Made by a program: the position numbers and the translations under genes. Below, in pieces: positions 1 to 7,485 of a stretch of DNA of 15,731 nt. Below the pieces are notes generated by a model that searched no databases, was not told the origin of the DNA, and worked only from the letters and a program-made list of their open reading frames with translations. Origin of the DNA: Microcaldota archaeon (GTDB taxonomy: Archaea; Micrarchaeota; Micrarchaeia; Micrarchaeales; CABMGC01); contig JASHUB010000011.1 of assembly GCA_030040265.1 (NCBI GenBank), forward strand, positions 1 to 15,731, written 5' to 3'. Positions within the stretch are counted from its first letter, which is position 1. The number at the start of each line of letters is the position of its first letter.

Positions 1-3
1 TCT

Positions 4-1227
4 GTGCTGAAGAAGCTCGAGGTAGGCAAGGTCAAGCTCCACGAGCTCGAACAGCTCACGAACGATGCGGGCGAGGCCGCGAGGCTGAGGCGCGCCTACC
101 TGGAGATGCGGTTCAAGTCCAGGCTGCAGCACGTCGGTTCCAGCACCATGGACATGTCAGATGCGCTTGGAAGGAACATCGAGAATCCTATAGGCGCCGT
201 TCAGGTGCCGCTGGGTTACGCTGGGGACCTGAGGGTAAACGGTGAGAATGCGAAAGGAACATATCCGATAATCCTCGCGACAACCGAGGGCAGGCTTGTC
301 GCAGGACTCTCCCGCGGGATAAACGTTGCCAATGCTGCTGGAGGCGTCAACGTGGCGGTGACAAACGACGGAATGACCAGAGATGTGCTGGTTCGCGTCT
401 CGAACGTCAAAGAGGCAAAGAAACTGGTGTCCTGGGTGCGCAGTGACGATGGATTCGGTGTGGTAAGAGTGGCGTTCTCCAAATCCACAAAACACGGAAA
501 ACTGGTTGAGGTCAGGCCTTACGCCGTAGGCAGGGACGTACACCTGAGGTTCAAGGCAACCACCGGCGCGGCGATGGGAATGAACATGCTGACAATTGCA
601 GCGAAGGCGTCAGCGGAGGCCATCGTGTCAAAGTCCGGCCCGCTTGGCATCCACGCATCCATACTTAGTGAATCCGGAAACATGTGCTCGGACAAGAAGC
701 CTGCGCAGATAAACATGATAGAGGGCAGGGGAGTGTCACTGGTAGCTGATATGACCATCCCACGCAACATCGTGCTCGAGAAGTTCAGGGCTGAGCCAGA
801 GCGGATAGCAGACCTTAACAAGGCGAAGAACCTGATTGGATCGGCTGCCGCAGGATCCCACGGATTCAACGCCCACGTCGCCAACACTCTCGCCGGTATG
901 TACATCGCCTTCGGCCAGGATCCGGCGCAGGTGGTCGAGGGAGCGCAGGCGATAACAGACGTAGGCACAATCAACGATGACCTTTACATTTCGTGCACGC
1001 TCCCCTCGATTGAGGTAGGCACTTATGGTGGTGGCACCGCAAGAGAGACGCAGAAGGAGCTGCTCAAGCTTATTGGACTTTACGGCGAGAAGGACACTGA
1101 CGGCAGGACAAGGCTCGCGTTCGCCGAAGTGATTGCAGCAGCATGCCTCGTGTCAGAGGCCAACGTGCTCGCGATACAGGCTGCAGGGGAACTCTCAAAC
1201 ACCCACGGAAAAGTGAAACGCGGCTGA
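4..1227 (+). CDS. hmgA: Class I HMG-CoA reductase
   Basis: This enzyme reduces HMG-CoA to mevalonate with two NADPH, the committed step toward archaeal isoprenoid lipids. The 407 residues match the soluble archaeal form, with no membrane anchor. Visible motifs are the dimerisation segment ENPIG (60-64), catalytic Glu95 in ATTEG, catalytic Lys231 in DKKP, Asp306 in GQDPAQ and His401 in NTHGK near the C-terminus. The odd point is the cofactor motif at 187-195, TGAAMGMNM, where the family has TGDAMGMNM: the aspartate is alanine (codon GCG, 568-570). The start is GTG at position 4. The frame is open to the window edge, so a slightly longer N-terminus cannot be excluded, but length and opening residues look complete. 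Identity is certain; full activity is inferred from the intact catalytic residues. Confidence 0.95.
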   Translation: MLKKLEVGKVKLHELEQLTNDAGEAARLRRAYLEMRFKSRLQHVGSSTMDMSDALGRNIENPIGAVQVPLGYAGDLRVNGENAKGTYPIILATTEGRLVAGLSRGINVANAAGGVNVAVTNDGMTRDVLVRVSNVKEAKKLVSWVRSDDGFGVVRVAFSKSTKHGKLVEVRPYAVGRDVHLRFKATTGAAMGMNMLTIAAKASAEAIVSKSGPLGIHASILSESGNMCSDKKPAQINMIEGRGVSLVADMTIPRNIVLEKFRAEPERIADLNKAKNLIGSAAAGSHGFNAHVANTLAGMYIAFGQDPAQVVEGAQAITDVGTINDDLYISCTLPSIEVGTYGGGTARETQKELLKLIGLYGEKDTDGRTRLAFAEVIAAACLVSEANVLAIQAAGELSNTHGKVKRG

Positions 1228-1253
1228 GACCTGCAGGCCCTCCCTCCACGGCA

Positions 1254-1267
1254 CACTTAAATTCTTA
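1254..1267 (+). promoter_or_regulatory. TATA-like promoter before the glycosyltransferase
   Basis: The 64-base gap after hmgA contains an AT-rich element, ACTTAAATTCTTA, in otherwise GC-rich DNA. Its centre is about 30 bases before the ATG at 1292, as expected for an archaeal TATA box giving a transcript with almost no leader. No Shine-Dalgarno sequence precedes that ATG, which agrees with a leaderless or very short-leader mRNA. Assigned by position and composition only. Confidence 0.45.
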
Positions 1268-1291
1268 TCTGGCACTATTCCTATCGAGTGC

Positions 1292-2491
1292 ATGCAACCC
1301 GAGAGGAAACTAAAGGTGGCCGTATTCGTCGGCGACATACAGGGTTTCGGGGGAGCCGAGCGCTGGATACTGAACGTAGCGCAGCTCACCAAGGACTACA
1401 TCGACTTCACGCTGGTGATGTCGAACGTCGGCGGGAAGAAGCGGAAGACGCTCGATGAGCTGAAGAAGGAGTACCCCCACTTCCCGGAGGTGGTCTACCT
1501 CGATTCCATCAACATCGCTGGCGTAGCAATGTTCCCTACTGGGAGCAGCAGGAAGCGGGTCAGCGAGATAGCCGCGGCTTCAGACGCGATATACATCACA
1601 ACGATCAGCCCCCAGGTCCTCTACTATTCGATACTCGAAGCCACGAAGGGCAACAGGGCCAAGAGCATATTCGCATTCCACAACAGCTACCTCTCGAAGA
1701 ACCTGTACGCAGGCAGGAACCCGCTCTACGTCGCGTTCATGAAGGGAAAAGTAAAGAAGGTGCTCGACAGCGTCGGAAACTTCCACGTCATAAACAAGGA
1801 GGACCACGACACGCTCTCAAGGGACTACCCCAGCTGCAGGATATTCGACGTTAAGATATTCCTGCGCGAGGAGGATGCAACCGTCTCGATAGATAAGGAC
1901 AGGTTCAACGTCCTTTACATAAGCAGGCTTGTCAGGCAGAAGGGCATCGACCTGCTCCTGGATGTAATCGCGCGGGTCAACACCGCGCTGCAGGGCCAGA
2001 ACCAGCTCGAGTTCCACATAATCGGGTCCGGAGATCCGGAGAACGAGGCAAGGATAAAGGAGATGCAGGCCGGCTCGCAGGACGTCAAGTGGCTTGGCTT
2101 CGTTGACGACGCGACGCTCGCCAAAGAGTACCTGAACGGAAGCCTCTTCCTGATGACTTCGAGATGGGAAGGTCTGCCACAGGTCCTTCTAGACGCACAG
2201 AGCTACGGCATACCATCAATAACATTCGACGTGAGAGGCTGCCAGGACGTGATATCACGGTATGACGTGAATGGGAAGCTGATCAAGCCGTTCGACACCG
2301 AAGCGTTCGCAGCCCAAGTACTCGAATACTACGGCCGCTGGAAGTCCGACAAGAGCGCTTACCTCAAGATGAAGAAAGAGATAAGCAAGAACACCCTCGC
2401 CGACTACGGCAAGGCAAGGATAATCCCTCAGATGGTCGACATGTTCTACTCCACAGGAGGCAAGGCATCTCCTTTGAAAAAATCAGTATAA
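1292..2491 (+). CDS. GT-B glycosyltransferase, family 4-like
   Basis: A cytoplasmic retaining glycosyltransferase of the GT4 (GT-B fold) type that moves a sugar from a nucleotide-sugar donor to an unknown acceptor, probably a surface glycan, glycolipid or protein. The N-terminal domain begins with a beta strand and a glycine-rich loop, GFGGAER (18-24). The C-terminal domain has SRLVRQKG (211-218), the GSGDPE loop (245-250) and the donor-binding EGLPQVLL segment. In the usual EX7E motif the second glutamate is aspartate here (Glu293, Asp301). There are no membrane segments. It appears to have its own promoter and no partner gene, so substrate and pathway cannot be read from context. The ATG at 1292 is the first in frame and fits the TATA position. 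Confidence 0.85.
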   Translation: MQPERKLKVAVFVGDIQGFGGAERWILNVAQLTKDYIDFTLVMSNVGGKKRKTLDELKKEYPHFPEVVYLDSINIAGVAMFPTGSSRKRVSEIAAASDAIYITTISPQVLYYSILEATKGNRAKSIFAFHNSYLSKNLYAGRNPLYVAFMKGKVKKVLDSVGNFHVINKEDHDTLSRDYPSCRIFDVKIFLREEDATVSIDKDRFNVLYISRLVRQKGIDLLLDVIARVNTALQGQNQLEFHIIGSGDPENEARIKEMQAGSQDVKWLGFVDDATLAKEYLNGSLFLMTSRWEGLPQVLLDAQSYGIPSITFDVRGCQDVISRYDVNGKLIKPFDTEAFAAQVLEYYGRWKSDKSAYLKMKKEISKNTLADYGKARIIPQMVDMFYSTGGKASPLKKSV

Positions 2492-2505
2492 ATATAAAAT
2501 ATTCA

Positions 2506-2520
2506 ACTTTTTCTTGAAAA
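2506..2520 (+). terminator. T-rich end of the glycosyltransferase transcript
   Basis: About 15 bases after the glycosyltransferase stop there is a run of five T (2508-2512) inside TTTTC-TT-GAAAA (2509-2520). Archaeal termination often needs only a short T-run on the coding strand, so this is a plausible terminator separating the gene from the heat-shock operon. The evidence is composition and position alone. Confidence 0.35.
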
Positions 2521-2529
2521 TAAGCAAAT

Positions 2530-2539
2530 ATTTATATAT
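2530..2539 (+). promoter_or_regulatory. TATA box of the heat-shock operon
   Basis: The sequence ATTTATATAT is a strong archaeal TATA box. Its centre lies about 26-27 bases before the ATG at 2561, so transcription should begin at or within a base or two of that ATG and the mRNA would be leaderless. No Shine-Dalgarno sequence precedes the ATG. This is the only strong promoter visible for the regulator-grpE-dnaK-dnaJ genes. Confidence 0.7.
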
Positions 2540-2541
2540 CA

Positions 2542-2554
2542 GTTAGTTCCTAAC
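2542..2554 (+). promoter_or_regulatory. Palindrome GTTAG-N3-CTAAC, candidate operator
   Basis: A perfect inverted repeat, GTTAG TTC CTAAC, lies between the TATA box and the predicted transcription start. A dimeric winged-helix repressor bound here would block RNA polymerase recruitment. The gene immediately downstream encodes such a protein, which suggests autoregulation. The arms are only five bases long, so chance occurrence is possible. Confidence 0.4.
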
Positions 2555-2560
2555 ACACTC

Positions 2561-3007
2561 ATGCCCAGGGAGGAGAAGATCGTCATAAGGACAAAGGCGA
2601 AGCCCGCCAAGGAGAACGTAGACGAGCTGACCGACTGGTTCTGCCAGGTATTCGACCTGGCGACCAGGGAAAACCAGCCCGAGCCGGAGCTGTTCAAGGA
2701 CATAGTGAGCAAGAGCATAGCCGGCGACGGAGTCACGAGCAAGGAGCTGTTCAAGGAGTTCGACATACCTAGGAGCACGGTTATATACCACCTCAACAGG
2801 TTCATAGCGACCGGCCTGGTGATCCGGAAAGGAAGGAAGTACCAGCTGCGCGCCGAGGACATGGAGAGCACGATACGCGAGCTCCAGTCGGACATGATCA
2901 ATGAATTCAACAGGCTCCTCCAGTTTGCAGAAAAGCTGGATGAGGAGATGAGGGAAGTCCATGTCAGAGGAAAAGAAAAACGGGAAAAACGGCAAGCCAG
3001 AAAGTGA
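2561..3007 (+). CDS. Winged-helix transcription regulator of the chaperone operon
   Basis: A 148-residue DNA-binding protein. Residues about 57-95 form a winged helix-turn-helix: a helix around VTSKELFKEF, the recognition segment IPRSTVIYHLNRF, then a short wing with GLVIRKGRKYQL. This resembles ArsR/Phr-type and related archaeal regulators. Residues about 97-130 are a charged amphipathic helix suited to dimerisation, and the tail is very basic (KEKREKRQARK). It is the first gene before grpE-dnaK-dnaJ, the place bacteria often give to HrcA, but it shows none of HrcA's length or inducer domain. A role as heat-shock repressor is inferred from position and the nearby palindrome. Its last 47 bases overlap the start of grpE in another frame, which suggests translational coupling. 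Confidence 0.8.
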   Translation: MPREEKIVIRTKAKPAKENVDELTDWFCQVFDLATRENQPEPELFKDIVSKSIAGDGVTSKELFKEFDIPRSTVIYHLNRFIATGLVIRKGRKYQLRAEDMESTIRELQSDMINEFNRLLQFAEKLDEEMREVHVRGKEKREKRQARK

Positions 3008-3476
3008 GCCGCCCAAGGAAGCCGCTCCTGCGGAAGCAATTCCTGAGACGGCGGAGCTGAAGGACCGCCTGCTAAGGCTAGCCGCAGAGTTTGACAATTA
3101 CAAGAAACGGGTCGCGAAGGACCTGGACAACGCGAAGAATGTCGGGAAGGTGGAGTTCATGAGAAAGCTCCTGCCGACCCTCGACGAGTTCGAGCTCGCG
3201 CTCCAGGCGATGGGAAAAGAAGCGGAACACGCGAAGGGCGTCGAGATGGTTTACTCGAACTTCCTCGACGCGCTGAAGAGCCAGGGCCTCGAAGAGATCG
3301 AGGCCAAGGGAAAAGCGGACCCGTTCAAGCACGAGGTCATACTGACAAGGGAAAGCGACAAGAAAGACGGAGAGATTGTAGAAGTCGTCAGGAAAGGATA
3401 CACTCTTAACGGAATAATGATTAGGCCAGCATCTGTTATTGTCTCAAGCGGCAAGGCAGATGTCGGTAAACAATAG
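2961..3476 (+). CDS. grpE: GrpE nucleotide exchange factor
   Basis: GrpE releases ADP from DnaK and resets the Hsp70 cycle in the cytoplasm. The 171-residue protein has the family order: a low-complexity charged N-terminus (1-30), a long helix with AAEFDNYKKRVAKD (41-54), and a C-terminal beta domain with DPFKHEV and GYTLNGIMIRPASVIV. The ATG at 2961 lies inside the upstream regulator gene. It is preceded by GAGGAGATGAGGG, which includes a usable ribosome site, and there is no other start before residue 66, which would remove most of the long helix. The TAG stop is embedded in the Shine-Dalgarno sequence of dnaK. Length and motifs are normal. Confidence 0.95.
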   Translation: MSEEKKNGKNGKPESEPPKEAAPAEAIPETAELKDRLLRLAAEFDNYKKRVAKDLDNAKNVGKVEFMRKLLPTLDEFELALQAMGKEAEHAKGVEMVYSNFLDALKSQGLEEIEAKGKADPFKHEVILTRESDKKDGEIVEVVRKGYTLNGIMIRPASVIVSSGKADVGKQ

Positions 3477-3480
3477 GTGA
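3475..3480 (+). promoter_or_regulatory. Shine-Dalgarno of dnaK overlapping the grpE stop
   Basis: AGGTGA matches the archaeal anti-Shine-Dalgarno and sits four bases before the dnaK ATG. The grpE TAG stop (3474-3476) overlaps it, so ribosomes finishing grpE are placed at the dnaK start. This fits balanced production of the two partners. Confidence 0.7.
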
Positions 3481-3484
3481 AAAA

Positions 3485-5299
<1,815 letters not shown>

Positions 5300-5311
5300 T
5301 GAGTAATTCAA

Positions 5312-6430
5312 ATGGCAAAGGACTACTACGAAACGCTCGGGGTTCAGAAGAACGCTACGCAGGAGCAGATCAAGGAGGCGTACAGGAACCTGGCCCTCAA
5401 GTACCATCCCGACAAGAACGTTGACAAGTCCATAGAGGAGAAGAAAAAGAACGAGGAGCGCTTCAAGGAGGTCAACGCTGCCTACGCCGTTCTGAGCGAT
5501 CCTCAGAAGAGGAAGCAGTACGACTCCTTCGGCCCGGAGTCGTTCCAGAACAGGTACAGCGAGGAGGAGATATTCAGGAACTTCGACTTCGAGAAGATCT
5601 TCAGGGACATGGGAGTGAACCTGAACTTCGGTTTCGGAGGCGAGGACCTATTCGGAGGCATGTTCGGCGGCATGCAGGGCAGGGACATAGGGCAGAGCAT
5701 ACTTTACCGCATGGACATAAGCCTCGAGGACGCTGCCAAAGGCACGGAGAAAGAGGTCAGCATGAAGCACTTCGCCAGATGCAAACACTGCGAAGGCGCA
5801 GGCGGCGAGCCAGGCGCCAAGCTGATCAAGTGCGACAAGTGTGGCGGGTCAGGGAGGATAGCAACCGTCAGGAACACAATGTTCGGCAGGATGCAGACAG
5901 TGTCTCCGTGCGACAAGTGCAGCGGCGAGGGCGAGTATTACGATAAGAAATGCAGGACGTGCAGCGGAAAGGGCGGCACCATCCAGGACGAACGCGTGAC
6001 GGTCGCGATACCTCCTGGCATAGACTCGGGAGAGCGCCTGATGTACAAAGGAAAGGGCGACTTCGGGAAGGACGGCTCAGGAGACCTGTACGTGGAGGTC
6101 CACGTCCAGAAGCACAAATTCTTCAGGAGGGAAGGTTCGGACATAGTGACTGACGTGAAGGTCCCATTCTACACATCGATACTCGGCGGAGAGGTCGCAG
6201 TGCCGACCCTCAGCGGCGAGAAGCGGGTCAAAATAGATGCCGGCACGCAGCCGGGCGACCGCATAACCATAAAGGGCGAGGGGATAAAGAAGGGAAGCTA
6301 CATCGGCAACGAGGTAGCGATAGTGGATGTCGAGATCCCCAAGTCCCTTTCAAGAGAGGAGCGCGAGCTCATAGAAAAATTCAGGGAACTTCGGTCAGGG
6401 AAGCAGTCAAAGAAGTTCGGCGTCTTCTAA
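5312..6430 (+). CDS. dnaJ: DnaJ (Hsp40) co-chaperone, zinc-finger type
   Basis: DnaJ delivers unfolded clients to DnaK and stimulates its ATPase. The 372-residue protein has the full type I layout: a J domain with YHPDKN (HPD 32-34), a Gly/Phe-rich linker (about 105-125, FGFGG and GGMFGG), four CxxCxGxG zinc repeats (Cys157/160, 174/177, 200/203, 214/217) and two C-terminal beta domains. The start MAKDYYETLGV is the canonical family beginning. It lies 12 bases after the dnaK stop with no strong Shine-Dalgarno sequence, so reinitiation or coupling is likely. The TAA stop overlaps the stop of the convergent protease gene. Confidence 0.98.
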   Translation: MAKDYYETLGVQKNATQEQIKEAYRNLALKYHPDKNVDKSIEEKKKNEERFKEVNAAYAVLSDPQKRKQYDSFGPESFQNRYSEEEIFRNFDFEKIFRDMGVNLNFGFGGEDLFGGMFGGMQGRDIGQSILYRMDISLEDAAKGTEKEVSMKHFARCKHCEGAGGEPGAKLIKCDKCGGSGRIATVRNTMFGRMQTVSPCDKCSGEGEYYDKKCRTCSGKGGTIQDERVTVAIPPGIDSGERLMYKGKGDFGKDGSGDLYVEVHVQKHKFFRREGSDIVTDVKVPFYTSILGGEVAVPTLSGEKRVKIDAGTQPGDRITIKGEGIKKGSYIGNEVAIVDVEIPKSLSREERELIEKFRELRSGKQSKKFGVF

Positions 6431-7473
6431 CCCTTGTTCCTGAGCGCGATGTACATCGGTATGATGAATATTATCCCGATGATCGCCGCCGCCTTGACCT
6501 GCCAGTTAATCACTCCCGTGATTGCGAATGCCGCAGCTGACGCAAGGCTGATCGCGAAGAACAGCGGCGGTATCGCCGGAAGCGCGACTTTGTAGCGTTT
6601 TGCAATGTACATGGTCAGCAACAGGCCGAAGGCCGCGCCGACTATTATCATGCTTGTCAGGAAGAATGACAGGTACGTTGTGTAAGCGCTAGCTGCCATC
6701 ATGAGCGGGACTCCGAGGTCTCCTCCTCCAAGAAGGATCTGCGACACGACAGGCAGCGAGCCCTCCTTCACGATGTCCCGCAACTGCGGGTTCTTTATCT
6801 CGCTCATCTTGAACGTCTTCTTTATCTCATTCTGGTCCTCGCGGCTCAGGTAGCTCTTCGGGATCGCCTCCACGTCCGCAGAGCCTATGAACAGGGACAG
6901 GTTCCTGTTCGCCGCAACCTTCGCCAGGGCCACCATGTGCTTGGTGACGAACACAGCAACATAGTCGTAGACCGCTATCGCGAGCATCAGTATGTAGGCT
7001 CCCCAGAACGGCAGTATGTAGCCGAGCACCACGCCTATGCTCACCGATGCTATTATGACAGCGAAGTTGCGCAGTTTCTGCATCTTGTGCTTCGCCGCAG
7101 CGAGCGCGATCCCGACGGCCAGCGCAGCGGCTGCATCGAAGTAGAGGTCAGACGGTGCGGTGAACAGCGAGCCGAATATGAACAGGAACAGGAAGAACGT
7201 TGGCACGATGATGATGTAGAGGTCGAGGAACTTGAAGAGGAGGTCGCCCTTGTACTTGCTGAAGAACATGAAGACTACGATGTTGATTATCATGAGGTAG
7301 GTGATGAGCCACAGCACGTTGATGATTGTCCCGGGCTCGCTCACGCTCTCGATCAGTATCGGCGCCTGCGTGGGCAGTATCACCGCTATCAGCAGGAGCA
7401 TCCCCAAGAACTGGACTATCATGAACAAGGCAAATATGTTGACCAATTGCCTAAGCTCTATCCGCCTCTCCAA
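6427..7473 (-). CDS. Presenilin-like intramembrane aspartyl protease (GxGD, A22)
   Basis: A 348-residue polytopic protein with about nine hydrophobic segments and all three landmarks of archaeal presenilin homologues: catalytic Asp170 in AVYDYVAVF, catalytic Asp252 in LGGGDLG, and a PAL-like motif near 299 in ALPAIPP (PAI rather than PAL, a conservative change). A hydrophilic loop of about 60 residues separates the two catalytic helices, as in presenilin. It should cleave membrane-spanning segments, such as signal-peptide remnants or membrane regulators; the substrate is unknown. The start is TTG at 7471-7473, 12 bases after the mcm stop and in the same frame, preceded by GGTGT. It is very likely co-transcribed with mcm. 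The TAG stop (6427-6429) overlaps the dnaJ TAA. Confidence 0.92.
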   Translation of the reverse strand: MERRIELRQLVNIFALFMIVQFLGMLLLIAVILPTQAPILIESVSEPGTIINVLWLITYLMIINIVVFMFFSKYKGDLLFKFLDLYIIIVPTFFLFLFIFGSLFTAPSDLYFDAAAALAVGIALAAAKHKMQKLRNFAVIIASVSIGVVLGYILPFWGAYILMLAIAVYDYVAVFVTKHMVALAKVAANRNLSLFIGSADVEAIPKSYLSREDQNEIKKTFKMSEIKNPQLRDIVKEGSLPVVSQILLGGGDLGVPLMMAASAYTTYLSFFLTSMIIVGAAFGLLLTMYIAKRYKVALPAIPPLFFAISLASAAAFAITGVINWQVKAAAIIGIIFIIPMYIALRNKG

Positions 7474-7485
7474 TACGACACCGGG

